A stretch of 64,000 nucleotides of DNA, from positions 930,001 to 994,000 of the forward strand of contig OZ254179.1 of NCBI GenBank assembly GCA_965268675.1, in the 5' to 3' direction. Positions within the stretch are counted from its first letter, which is position 1. Every line of letters begins with the position of its first letter. Positions 43,408 to 51,956 of this stretch are shown here, piece by piece. The position numbers and the translations under genes are program-made. The DNA comes from AAA044-D11 sp009705075. Lineage in GTDB: Bacteria > Actinomycetota > Actinomycetes > Nanopelagicales > Nanopelagicaceae. The notes under the pieces are model-generated. The model did not search any database. It saw nothing but the letters and a program-made list of their open reading frames with translations, and was not told the origin of the DNA.

Positions 43408-44160
43408 CTAGTTAACTTTAAAGCTGACTGAAACTGTAACGCTGACACTCTTTGGAATAGTCGAGGTGTCATACATTCCACCAGCAGAAATATCAACTGA
43501 ATCAGGTTGAGTTACTTGAACTGGTCCACTTGAAACCGCCAAGACTGGGCCAAGTTTTGAACCAACAGCTTCTGTGATTGATACTCCACGAGCTTTTGCA
43601 TCAACCATTGCTTCAGCCAAGAGCTTTGGACGAAGTTCATCCAAATTAGATACATAGAACATCGGACCATAATTATTAATATTTACACCGGTCTGCAGAA
43701 GTGAACCCATGCCATTTGATAACTTCTTAACTAGTTCTACATCTTTAGAGCGAACAGTCACATTCTGATTTGCTTGATAACTCAATACCCGACCAGTTGA
43801 GTTGCCATTTAAATATTCGTTATTGGCATATGTTGTTACGCCGCCGATTTCAACTGCATCGAGGGAAAGCCCACCATCGATTAAATACTTAGAGAGCGCA
43901 TCAACGCTGGTACCAATTTTCTTCACAGCGGCAGATGCTTGTTGTGACATCTCACTTACATTCAAAGTCCAAACTGCATTATCGGCAACTGCAGATGTCT
44001 TTGCAGATCCGGTAACGGTAATTGAATTTCCAGCTTTCGCAGAAAGACCGGTTCCTACAAGACTTAATCCATATCCCATTCCAACTGCGAGAATTAACGC
44101 AGCGATAACTGTGGTGATGGAACGACGGGATAACTTCTTCTCTTGAAATTGAGTGCTCAT
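43408..44160 (-). CDS. SIMPL-domain (DUF541) membrane-anchored or periplasmic protein
   Basis: 250 residues. A basic N-terminus and one hydrophobic helix (about 16-36; TTVIAALILAVGMGYGLSLV) act as signal anchor, followed by the SIMPL domain (ITVTGSAKTSAVADNAVWTL to VSVTVSVSFKVN). The family is widespread (E. coli YggE type) and linked to envelope stress or unknown functions. Adjacent to the DUF3145 gene by 2 bases, so cotranscribed. Confidence 0.85.
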   Translation of the reverse strand: MSTQFQEKKLSRRSITTVIAALILAVGMGYGLSLVGTGLSAKAGNSITVTGSAKTSAVADNAVWTLNVSEMSQQASAAVKKIGTSVDALSKYLIDGGLSLDAVEIGGVTTYANNEYLNGNSTGRVLSYQANQNVTVRSKDVELVKKLSNGMGSLLQTGVNINNYGPMFYVSNLDELRPKLLAEAMVDAKARGVSITEAVGSKLGPVLAVSSGPVQVTQPDSVDISAGGMYDTSTIPKSVSVTVSVSFKVN

Positions 44161-44162
44161 GG

Positions 44163-44672
44163 CTAGATACTAACGGCTCGGATTTCCCCTTCGCTACCCA
44201 CACCCCTGCGGTAGCACTCAAGTTCTAAGTCCCAGGCAATTCCAAGGGAATCTGAAACTGATTTGCGCAAGGTTTCATAGCTACGAGAATTTTCTAGAAT
44301 CGTCATCAAACGATTTTCGTGAATCATGACATCACCAGTCGATGCCGTCACAGCCTGATGTAGACCAAGTTCTGGAGTGCAGCGATAGAGAACGCCTTCC
44401 CCACTTATGTTGGAAAATTCACGGACTTCAAAACGCAGGTAATGCCAAGATTTAAGAGTGCTCGCAATTTTTGATGCCACTGGTTTTAATTCGCGCCACT
44501 GCAATTGTGTTGCGAGCGCACCTGCTGAAAGGTGTTGCGCCTCCCAATTCAATTCAACCGGGTATCCAAATATTTCATTTAACGACCATTGGATATGTCG
44601 AAGCAAAGCCTTGGGGGCCGAATAGATCCGAAGATCTCCGGCCAGCATCCCATTACTACTGGGTAATGAACT
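44163..44672 (-). CDS. DUF3145-family protein (Actinobacteria-restricted)
   Basis: GTG 44672 is chosen because AGGAG lies seven bases upstream; a longer frame to 44750 adds residues without a family match. 169 residues. LRIYSAPKALLRHIQWSLNE and SWHYLRFEVREFSN match the pattern of this conserved actinobacterial family, of unknown function. Follows the general order of fab operon, DUF3145 in Actinobacteria, although here it is convergent with fabF via the SIMPL gene. Confidence 0.8.
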   Translation of the reverse strand, partial: SSLPSSNGMLAGDLRIYSAPKALLRHIQWSLNEIFGYPVELNWEAQHLSAGALATQLQWRELKPVASKIASTLKSWHYLRFEVREFSNISGEGVLYRCTPELGLHQAVTASTGDVMIHENRLMTILENSRSYETLRKSVSDSLGIAWDLELECYRRGVGSEGEIRAVSI

Positions 44673-44750
44673 CACTGTTTTTCTCCTAGAACCATCAATC
44701 AGGTTGCCTTGGTGCGACCTTCCCCAGCCCACCATTAAAGACACGCTCAA

Positions 44751-44971
44751 ATTGCGCTTCTAGAACTAACCAACACGAGAATTATGACGCGCATTCACTC
44801 ATTTTGGCTAGTCCGATAGCTCAAATCTTTTTTCGCGTATGCCCATTATGCAGTTACACTTTCACCTAGTCCGACGCTTGGCAGTACCCGTTCACTCGGT
44901 AAATCTGTACAGAGGAAGACCGGTCTTTAAGGAATTCTTATTGATCACATTTACCGTAAGGAAAAAGCTAC
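44751..44971 (+). promoter_or_regulatory. Leader and probable promoter region of the cold-shock gene
   Basis: This 221-base stretch has no gene. TACACT at 44854-44859 is a candidate -10 with a poor -35, giving a leader of about 105 bases, as is usual for cold-shock messages. The 9-base word CTAGTCCGA occurs twice (44808-44816 and 44865-44873). AAGGA lies about 8 bases before the ATG at 44972. No riboswitch was recognised. Confidence 0.4.
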
Positions 44972-45175
44972 ATGGCAACAGGTACAGTTAAGTGGTTCAA
45001 CTCTGAAAAGGGTTTTGGGTTCATTGCAGTTGATGGTGGCGGACAAGATGTTTTTGTTCACTACTCAGCAATTCAAGGCAATGGCTACAAGTCTCTAGAC
45101 GAGGGTCAAGCCGTGACATTTGAAGTAGTTCAAGGTCCAAAGGGCCCACAGGCTGACGCAGTTAATCCTGCATAA
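44972..45175 (+). CDS. Cold-shock protein (CspA family)
   Basis: 67-residue OB-fold RNA chaperone. The RNP1 motif KGFGFIAV and RNP2 DVFVHYSAI are intact. Monocistronic, with a long leader upstream and a strong terminator downstream, so it is probably highly and independently expressed. Confidence 0.96.
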   Translation: MATGTVKWFNSEKGFGFIAVDGGGQDVFVHYSAIQGNGYKSLDEGQAVTFEVVQGPKGPQADAVNPA

Positions 45176-45194
45176 TCAACCATTAACAATAAGA

Positions 45195-45223
45195 AAGCCT
45201 CACCTTCGGGTGGGGCTTTTTTT
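45195..45223 (+). terminator. Rho-independent terminator after the cold-shock gene
   Basis: Stem AAGCCTCACC / GGTGGGGCTT around a stable TTCG loop, followed by T7. It may also stop transcription from the convergent M23 peptidase gene, whose stop (45222) lies at its edge, although the opposite strand has a weaker T-run. Confidence 0.93.
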
Positions 45224-45824
45224 AATAGCCAGTTCGCTTAGGTACCGCTCCAACTTTCTTCAACTTAGCCAAAACTTCTTTCGCTGGACTTAAATCTTTT
45301 CCAGCTTTCCAAGCATCTAAGTATTTCCATGGATAAATCTCACCGCGACGCACCCACCAAATACCTGCTTTAGTAGGCCACGAAATTCCAAAGTGCACGT
45401 GCGGTGCAAGTCCGGCAGCATCCCCTGAAGTTCCTACCAAGGCTAAATGTTCGCCGACTTCAACACGATATCCCGGAACTACTTTTGAATAGATTTTTGA
45501 GAAGTGTGATCCGTAATAGCGAACACCATCATCACCAATCATTGAGATTGAAAGTCCGCCACGAAGCGCCCCACTGTTATTTTTCCAAGAGTATTTATCG
45601 ACGGCACTAACTTCATCGATTACTCCCGAAGTTGGGGCAACGAATTTGCAGCCCTTCTTTGTCAAAATATCGGTTGCCGGATAATCATGATGGGCCACCG
45701 AATATGTTGTCTTGCATCCTTCGATCGGAAAGGTATAAATAGGTGAAGCGCTCGCCGGGGGTACTGATACAAATAAAAGAACGGAAATTACTGCGGATAT
45801 TCGGCGCATCACGCGAGTTAGCAT
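45222..45824 (-). CDS. Secreted M23-family (LytM-type) peptidase
   Basis: 200 residues. Signal peptide (residues ~6-27, ISAVISVLLFVSVPPASAS; ATG 45809 is an alternative start). Zinc-ligand motifs of M23 are HHDYPATD (first His and Asp) and HVHFG near residue 143. The fold segment GDAAGLAPHVHFGISWP is well conserved. Probably cleaves peptidoglycan cross-bridges, for cell wall growth or division. Two Cys (GCKTTY and KGCKF) may form a disulfide. Confidence 0.88.
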   Translation of the reverse strand: MLTRVMRRISAVISVLLFVSVPPASASPIYTFPIEGCKTTYSVAHHDYPATDILTKKGCKFVAPTSGVIDEVSAVDKYSWKNNSGALRGGLSISMIGDDGVRYYGSHFSKIYSKVVPGYRVEVGEHLALVGTSGDAAGLAPHVHFGISWPTKAGIWWVRRGEIYPWKYLDAWKAGKDLSPAKEVLAKLKKVGAVPKRTGY

Positions 45825-45856
45825 AGACTTACCCGACCCTTACAAGTTAAAACTTT

Positions 45857-45933
45857 GGGGCGGTAGCTCAGTTGGTTAGAGCCCCGAACTCATAATTCGG
45901 TAGTCGTCGGTTCGAGCCCGACCCGCCCCACCA
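45857..45933 (+). tRNA. tRNA with CAT anticodon, probably elongator tRNA-Met
   Basis: Cloverleaf: acceptor GGGGCGG pairs fully with CCGCCCC, anticodon stem CCGAA/TTCGG encloses CTCATAA, T arm GTCGG/CCGAC. The fully paired 1-72 position and lack of a GC-clamp in the anticodon stem rule out the initiator. A CAT-anticodon tRNA-Ile2 (with lysidine) remains possible. CCA is encoded (45931-45933). Confidence 0.9.
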
Positions 45934-45964
45934 GGTTTACAAATAAAGACCTTAGGATTGACTC

Positions 45965-46804
45965 ATGAAACCAATTCTTTGGAACGCAGCAAAGAGCAAG
46001 AAGTGTTTAATAGTTCCAAAGGCCTATGACCATAAATATTCCAGAGGGGTTCTTGGAGTAATTAGTGGTTCTGCGCAATTTCCAGGAGCAGCGGTTCTCT
46101 CAACTGGCGCTGCAGTTGCAACTGGCGTTGGAATGGTGCGGTTCTATAGTTCATCAGGTTTGGCACATCTTGTGTTGCACTCATCCCCCGAAGTTGTTGT
46201 TCAACCAGGTGCAGTAACAGCATGGGTTGCAGGATCGGGCATTGTTTCTAATAGATATGACGACTACACAACCTGGCTTCGCCATCGCTGGTTTAAAGTT
46301 ATTGGTTTACAGAGCGTTCCAACCATATTGGATGCTGGGGCCCTGTATTTGGCTGACAAATTAGAGCAACCAACTTTGATTACCCCTCATGCTGGCGAAC
46401 TCGCAAAGCTGCTAGGAAATTACGGAGTTCAAGTTTTGGCAGATGAAATTTCAGATGATCCAAAGCGTTGGGCCCAGGAATGCGCAGATATTTTAGGTGT
46501 GACTGTCTTATTAAAGGGTTCGAGAACTGTTGTAGCAAATAATGAAATAATTATTGAATTGCCAACTGCAACTCCATGGCTTGCCACCGCAGGTTCTGGT
46601 GATGTTCTGGCAGGTATAATTGGGGCTATTGCAGCGACTAACGAGATCGAAATCTTGAGTTCACCAAATCGATTTGCAGAGATAGCTGCGTCAGCCTCTT
46701 TTATTCATGACCGCGCCGCCCGTCTCGCCTCAAAAGGTGGACCTATTTCGGCCTCGATGATTATTGATTACATTCCAGAGGCAATCCGCAAGGTGCTTGG
46801 TTAG
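45965..46804 (+). CDS. nnrD: ADP-dependent NAD(P)HX dehydratase
   Basis: Repairs hydrated NAD(P)H. 279 residues, a ribokinase-like fold with LITPHAGELAKLLG, VLLKGSRTVV and ATAGSGDVLAGIIGA. The usual bacterial form is fused to an epimerase (NnrE) N-terminal domain; here that domain is absent and residues 1-30 lead straight to SRGVLGVISGS. The epimerase might be elsewhere or lost. AGGATT lies 7 bases upstream of the ATG. Confidence 0.92.
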   Translation: MKPILWNAAKSKKCLIVPKAYDHKYSRGVLGVISGSAQFPGAAVLSTGAAVATGVGMVRFYSSSGLAHLVLHSSPEVVVQPGAVTAWVAGSGIVSNRYDDYTTWLRHRWFKVIGLQSVPTILDAGALYLADKLEQPTLITPHAGELAKLLGNYGVQVLADEISDDPKRWAQECADILGVTVLLKGSRTVVANNEIIIELPTATPWLATAGSGDVLAGIIGAIAATNEIEILSSPNRFAEIAASASFIHDRAARLASKGGPISASMIIDYIPEAIRKVLG

Positions 46805-46825
46805 TAGCGATGGTTTAATTACCTC

Positions 46826-48208
46826 GTGTCCGCGTCAAATTTAGTAGCGCAATTAATCGCCCTCGTGGGCAGTGATGTTGTGCGCAGTGATGCCGTTTCA
46901 TTGCAGGCATATAGCCGCGATGCGACTCCGATGTTTGAAGGCCTGCCGGAAGTAATTGTTGCACCAAGGAATACTGAAGAAGTTTCAAAGATTGTTAAAT
47001 TCGCACACGACACCAAAACTCCAATAATTGCTCGTGGTGCTGGAAGTAATTTATGCGCAGCAACCGTTCCCCTAAATGGTGGAATTGTCATGAGCATGAA
47101 TAATATGAATAAAGTTCTTGAAGTTTCAAAATCCGAGATGATTGCGGTTGTTCAACCAGGCGTTACGAATTTAGCTTTAGATCAACTTGTAGAAAAAGAA
47201 GGTCTGCGCTTTGTTCCTGACCCAGGATCTCGAAATGTTTCAACAATAGGTGGAAACGTTGCTACCAGTGCCGGCGGTCTGCGCGGCTTGAAATACGGCA
47301 CCACAAGAAATTACATCTTAGGTTTAGAAGCAGTTTTGGGAACTGGTGAAATTATTCGTACCGGCGGTCGATTGGTAAAAGATGTCGCGGGGTATGACGT
47401 GACCAGATTATTGGTTGGCAGCGAGGGAACTTTGGCGGTATTCACTGAAATTACTGTGGCACTTGCGCCAAGACCGGAAGCATCGAAATATGGCGTTGCT
47501 TACTTTGAAGATTTAGCTGCCGCTGCAGGCGCCGTAGAGAAAATAATTACATCTGGAATCTTGCCCGCGACGTTAGAGTTTTTGGATAACACCTGCTTGG
47601 TTGCAGTTGAAGATTTCGCACACCTTGGTTTAGACACTAAAGCTGGTGCGCTCTTATTGTTTGGTGATGATGGTGATGCAATTTCAATTGAGCAGAGCGT
47701 TAGCAAGATGGCCGAGATTGCTAAATCTTCAAGTGGTTGCCGTGGCGTAACCCTTGCTGCTGATGTTGCTGCGGCCGAGGCCTTGTTATATGCGCGCAGA
47801 TGTTCGCTGCCGGCTCTTGCTCGTTTAAGTTCACTATCTATCTTGGAAGATATTGCGGTGCCAAGAAAAGTTATGGCCGAGGTGGTAACCAGAATCGAAG
47901 CAATTGGTAAGAAGCATGGACTTCGCATCGGAACCTTTGGTCATGCTGGTGATGGAAATCTGCACCCAACAATTGTTTTAGATAAAGATAATCCACTTGA
48001 AGTTGTGGCAGCGGAATTAGCGCTTGCAGAAATCTTTGCCCTCCCCCATGAATTTGGTGGAAGTATCACGGGTGAACATGGCGTTGGTTCTGCGAAATTG
48101 CCATATCTTGAAGGAAAAATTGGTCCGGTAAATATGGAATTACAGCGCAACATAAAGAAGGTATTCGATCCGGCTGGAATATTTAATCCAGGACGTATTG
48201 GGTCATGA
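46826..48208 (+). CDS. FAD-linked 2-hydroxyacid (glycolate-type) oxidase subunit
   Basis: 460 residues, from GTG 46826. FAD-binding PCMH domain with IIARGAGSNLCAATVPLNGG and NVATSAGGLRGLKYGTTRNY, and C-terminal FAD_oxidase_C with FGHAGDGNLHPTIV and GSITGEHGVGSAKLPYL. This is GlcD-like; a D-lactate or D-2-hydroxyglutarate dehydrogenase is possible. It overlaps the Fe-S partner by ATGA. Glycolate is a major algal exudate, so the pair fits a planktonic lifestyle (inference). Confidence 0.9.
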   Translation: MSASNLVAQLIALVGSDVVRSDAVSLQAYSRDATPMFEGLPEVIVAPRNTEEVSKIVKFAHDTKTPIIARGAGSNLCAATVPLNGGIVMSMNNMNKVLEVSKSEMIAVVQPGVTNLALDQLVEKEGLRFVPDPGSRNVSTIGGNVATSAGGLRGLKYGTTRNYILGLEAVLGTGEIIRTGGRLVKDVAGYDVTRLLVGSEGTLAVFTEITVALAPRPEASKYGVAYFEDLAAAAGAVEKIITSGILPATLEFLDNTCLVAVEDFAHLGLDTKAGALLLFGDDGDAISIEQSVSKMAEIAKSSSGCRGVTLAADVAAAEALLYARRCSLPALARLSSLSILEDIAVPRKVMAEVVTRIEAIGKKHGLRIGTFGHAGDGNLHPTIVLDKDNPLEVVAAELALAEIFALPHEFGGSITGEHGVGSAKLPYLEGKIGPVNMELQRNIKKVFDPAGIFNPGRIGS

Positions 48209-49254
48209 GAGAGAAATTTAGCCAAGATAAATTAGATCGTTGTATCTCTTGCGGATACTGCCTACCTGCCTGCCCTACTTACAAATTAACTGGAAATGAA
48301 GAGTCATCACCGCGTGGTCGAATCACTTTGATGCGCGCAGTGCAGAACGATAAATTGCCAGCAATCGATTTGCTAAGTGAATCCTCTTTCTGTCTAGGTT
48401 GTCGCGCTTGCGAGCCAGTCTGTCCCGCTGGAGTTGAATATGGAGTTCTACTTGAAGAGATGCGTGAAATAACCTGGCAAGGAAAAAATCGGCCGCTAAT
48501 TGTGCGTGGTTTGTTCTTTATTGTTGACACCAAAATAGGAATGTGGGCGCTCGGCCTATTTTCACCAATCGCAAGGAAACGTAAAGCGCAGAACGATTTA
48601 CACTTAATGTACGGTTGTTTTGAACGGAGATTATTTCCCTCAGTAAGTCGCGCTGTTGCAAAGCTTGCACCTGAGGTTTCTTGTTCATCGGATCAAGGAT
48701 GTTGTGGCGCGCTACATGCGCATAATGGTGAACTTGAAAAGGGCAAAGAGTTGGCTCGAGCGCTCGGCGAAAAATTGCCCGGAACTATTCTGACAACTGC
48801 TGGAGGCTGTGCCGCGCATTTATCTTCAGTTATTGGGAAAGATCGAGTACAAGAATTTTCCGAGTGGTGGGTAAAACGAGAAATTACCTTGAAACCAATT
48901 ATTAAGAACGGCAAGAAGATTCGCGTTGGTCTCCAAGATTCCTGCCACTTACGAAATGGCATGGGAGTCTTTGCCGAGCCTCGTACGATATTGAAAGAGC
49001 TAGGCCATTATGTTGAAATTCCTGGCGCCGCAGATTGTTGTGGGGCTGCTGGAAGTTATGCACTTTTGCAGAAGAAAAATAGTCGCAAGGTAGTTAGCCA
49101 GAAAATTGAAGAGATAAAAGCTCTAGAACTTGATTACATCGCAACTGTTAATCCTGGTTGCACTCGACAGCTGGTTACTGAACTTCGTCGGGCGAGAGTT
49201 AAAACCAAGGTGATTCACTTGGCTGAACTAGTAGCGCTATCCCAAGAAAAATGA
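48205..49254 (+). CDS. Fe-S subunit of glycolate-type oxidase (GlcF-like)
   Basis: 349 residues. Two [4Fe-4S] motifs, CISCGYCLPACP and CLGCRACEPVCP, followed by two CCG domains (CCGALHAHNG, and DCCGAAGSY with DSCHLRNG). Passes electrons from the flavin subunit to quinone. Overlaps the FAD gene and the next gene by 4 bases each. No glcE was found here. Confidence 0.92.
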   Translation: MREKFSQDKLDRCISCGYCLPACPTYKLTGNEESSPRGRITLMRAVQNDKLPAIDLLSESSFCLGCRACEPVCPAGVEYGVLLEEMREITWQGKNRPLIVRGLFFIVDTKIGMWALGLFSPIARKRKAQNDLHLMYGCFERRLFPSVSRAVAKLAPEVSCSSDQGCCGALHAHNGELEKGKELARALGEKLPGTILTTAGGCAAHLSSVIGKDRVQEFSEWWVKREITLKPIIKNGKKIRVGLQDSCHLRNGMGVFAEPRTILKELGHYVEIPGAADCCGAAGSYALLQKKNSRKVVSQKIEEIKALELDYIATVNPGCTRQLVTELRRARVKTKVIHLAELVALSQEK

Positions 49255-49523
49255 ACTCAGAATTTTCTCTAGAAACTCTAAAGTCCTCTTGGAATTCAAT
49301 CTTGGACGCTGTTCTCGATGTGGATCGAGTTGCTTGGTTGCTCTGGTTTGATGCCCGATTAGTGAAACTCGAGGGCGATGTATTGGAGGTGAATTTTCTA
49401 GATAGTGAGAAATTTAGTGGCGACCACAACTTCAAAAGTGCGCGTAATCCAGAACAAACTGCGAAACTAGTCTCCGCAATATTTAAAGTAACCGGAAAGA
49501 AGCTGGAGGTCATTGAATCGTGA
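49251..49523 (+). CDS. Small protein resembling the C-terminal domain of DnaX (tau)
   Basis: 90 residues, ATGA overlap with the Fe-S gene and GTGA overlap with the muramidase gene. The pattern L..SW..IL.AV......AWLL.FDARLV.LEGDVLEVNF and the end KVTGKKLEVIE resembles the C-terminal domain found at the end of actinobacterial DnaX. No signal or membrane segment. It may be a detached tau domain or an unrelated protein of the same pattern; function not established. Confidence 0.5.
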   Translation: MNSEFSLETLKSSWNSILDAVLDVDRVAWLLWFDARLVKLEGDVLEVNFLDSEKFSGDHNFKSARNPEQTAKLVSAIFKVTGKKLEVIES

Positions 49524-50809
49524 AGCGCCTCTTTCTGCTCATAACTCTCTGCCTCTCACTTGTCTCAAATAACGTAATTGCCGCGGGACCTCTGCAACTT
49601 GTAACAGCTGGTCCTGGGAATCGAATTCATGGCGTTGATATAAGTAAGTGGCAACATCCTTATGACAAGCCAATTAACTTTACCAAGATGGCTAAATCAG
49701 GTGTTCGGTTTGTAATGATCAAAGGCTCTGACTCACAGCCAGACGCTGATCTAACTGCAAAGAAATATTTAATTGCAGATCGCGCCGCGGCCCAAGCAGC
49801 TGGCCTTTATACCGGGTTCTATTACTTTGCATACCTGCCAGACTCAACCAAGAAGTCGGTAATCATCGCGGATGCTAAAGCACAAGCCCAAAAAGTAATC
49901 TGGCGTCTCGGGGAAATAGGTGGCTATACCGAACAAGATTTGCCTGTTGCTCTAGACCTCGAAACAAATTGTGTTCGCAAGATATCTGGTGTTTGTCAGA
50001 AATATGCGAGCCGGGCAAATGTAACTCTTTGGGCAATAACCTGGCTTGCAGAGGTAGATGCAAAAACAAATAGAAAACCATTTCTTTATTCTTATCCGAA
50101 TTTTTTACAGAGCGCTATGGCTAGATCTGCTGAGTTAGCAAAGTATCCACTCTGGATTGCTGCTTATGGAAAACATCCCGCTGATCCAGAAAATCACCCA
50201 GGAATCAAAAGTGTTGGTTGCTTTGCGCACTCTTGGACTAAATCAGATTGCCGTGCTGATTACCAAATTTGGCAGTACACATCTTGTGGCAAGGGATCAA
50301 AATATGGGGTTGCTAGTTCAAGAATTGACTTAAATGTTTTTAGTGGCGGAGAAGAGAAGTTTTATGCACTTACAAAAGGTGTCTGGCAACCTGAAGCCGT
50401 TGATCTTCTTCCATTCAATGAATCTACATCGGCAACTCTACTTTCGGGATCAACGTTAACTGATACAAATAGCAGCGCTACATTTGTAGTCGATGCCGTT
50501 CGCCCAAATGGAACGCCTGTTGTAACTGGAAGTGTCAGATTTATATCGGCAGATTCGCTCGCAAAGACTGGGGTTCAAGATGTAATCCGCTCCGCCTCCG
50601 GGCGCTGGACGTTGAAGATTTCGGGCCTGCAAGCTGGCACATATGTTGGCTTTGTCGAATATTTTGACGAATCCTCTACTCATTCCAGCGTTGAGATGCC
50701 AGTTATGTTTGAAGTAACCCAAGGCGCTACGCCAACTCCTAAACCTTCGCCAACCAAGAAGCCAACTCCAAAGCCAGTAGATTCTTGCGCGGGGCAAATT
50801 CGGAATTAA
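49520..50809 (+). CDS. Secreted GH25 muramidase with C-terminal tail
   Basis: 429 residues from GTG 49520. Signal peptide (LFLLITLCLSLVSNNVIAA). GH25 domain from about 36 (IHGVDISKWQ, catalytic Asp40; LPVALDLETN carries the acidic pair; later YQIWQYTSCG and IDLNVFSG). Then a beta-sandwich Ig-like domain (about 300-395), a Thr/Pro/Lys linker (TPTPKPSPTKKPTPKP) and a short Cys-containing tail. Hydrolyses the MurNAc-GlcNAc link: own-wall turnover, or attack on other bacteria. Confidence 0.85.
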   Translation: MKRLFLLITLCLSLVSNNVIAAGPLQLVTAGPGNRIHGVDISKWQHPYDKPINFTKMAKSGVRFVMIKGSDSQPDADLTAKKYLIADRAAAQAAGLYTGFYYFAYLPDSTKKSVIIADAKAQAQKVIWRLGEIGGYTEQDLPVALDLETNCVRKISGVCQKYASRANVTLWAITWLAEVDAKTNRKPFLYSYPNFLQSAMARSAELAKYPLWIAAYGKHPADPENHPGIKSVGCFAHSWTKSDCRADYQIWQYTSCGKGSKYGVASSRIDLNVFSGGEEKFYALTKGVWQPEAVDLLPFNESTSATLLSGSTLTDTNSSATFVVDAVRPNGTPVVTGSVRFISADSLAKTGVQDVIRSASGRWTLKISGLQAGTYVGFVEYFDESSTHSSVEMPVMFEVTQGATPTPKPSPTKKPTPKPVDSCAGQIRN

Positions 50810-50837
50810 TTGTTTCTCAAAGATAGAGTTACCCATT

Positions 50838-51956
50838 ATGAGTAGTGAGAGCCCAATTCCGCTTAGTAACGGAATCATTCGCCAAGATCGAAAACTTTCA
50901 GATGGCCGCACAATCTCTTATTACGATTCAAAGCAAACTTCTCGTGAAGCAATCGATACCAGACCTGTGGAGAAAAGACCTGGGCTAGGTGAACTTCGCC
51001 TAGATGCACTGACAAATGAGTGGGTTGTAATGGCGGCGCACCGCCAAACCCGGGCCTTTCTGCCACCAAAAGAGTTGTGTCCACTCTGTCCTACAAAACC
51101 TGGTCTGCAATCTGAAATTCCAGAGAGTAGTTATGAAGTGGTGGTTTTTGAAAATCTCTCACCTTCATTAGCAATTGCAGGCGAAGATTGGAAGTTGCCC
51201 GCTTATGATGGCTTGGATACGCCGATAGTTGATGCTGCAGGTTTCTGCGAAGTTCTCTGCTACACCGACAAACACGAATCAAATTTTGGTTCACTATCGC
51301 TTGATCAAATGCGAATAGTTATGGAAGCCTGGCGAGATCGCACTCGCGAGATTGCAAAGCTGCCACATATTCAACATATTTTTCTCTTTGAAAATCGTGG
51401 CGTTGAGATTGGCGTAACACTTCACCACCCCCATGGGCAGATTTATTCATATTCCTACCTGCCACCAAGAGTTGAGAAGATGCTCTCAGTTGCCACTGCC
51501 CACTTTGAAAAGCACGCTCGCCCACTTCTTACCGACATTATTGCCCGCGAACTCAAAGATGAAATAAGAATAGTTTCTCAAAACAGTGAGTGGATTGCAT
51601 ACGTTCCATTCGCTTCGAGATACCCATTTGAAATTCATATCGCGCCGAAGAAGTTTGTGCCAGACCTTGCTGCACTTTCAGATAAGGCGGCAGATTTATT
51701 CGGTGAAGTTGCAAAAGAAGCACTACAACGGCTCGATGGCGTTTTTGGAATAGAGATGGCTTACATGGCCTCCTGGCATCAAGCACCAGTAAACGTTGGA
51801 CGCGACGTGCTTGGCCTACATTTGCAAATTACTAGTATCAGGCGAGCCCCAGGAAAGTTGAAGTATTTAGCAGGTTCGGAATCTGCAATGCAGGCCTTCA
51901 TTATGGATATGAAACCCGAACAATCTGCTGCCCAACTGCGTGATGTAAAAATCTAA
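50838..51956 (+). CDS. galT: Galactose-1-phosphate uridylyltransferase
   Basis: 372 residues. The active-site motif is HHPHGQIYSY, with Zn ligands CPLCP in the N-terminal part. Swaps UMP between UDP-glucose and galactose-1-phosphate. First gene of galT-galE-galK, joined by TAATG overlap to galE. Confidence 0.95.
   Translation: MSSESPIPLSNGIIRQDRKLSDGRTISYYDSKQTSREAIDTRPVEKRPGLGELRLDALTNEWVVMAAHRQTRAFLPPKELCPLCPTKPGLQSEIPESSYEVVVFENLSPSLAIAGEDWKLPAYDGLDTPIVDAAGFCEVLCYTDKHESNFGSLSLDQMRIVMEAWRDRTREIAKLPHIQHIFLFENRGVEIGVTLHHPHGQIYSYSYLPPRVEKMLSVATAHFEKHARPLLTDIIARELKDEIRIVSQNSEWIAYVPFASRYPFEIHIAPKKFVPDLAALSDKAADLFGEVAKEALQRLDGVFGIEMAYMASWHQAPVNVGRDVLGLHLQITSIRRAPGKLKYLAGSESAMQAFIMDMKPEQSAAQLRDVKI

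Noticed and set aside
45857..45933. Initiator tRNA-Met
   Set aside because: Positions 1 and 72 are paired and the anticodon stem lacks the three GC pairs of initiators.
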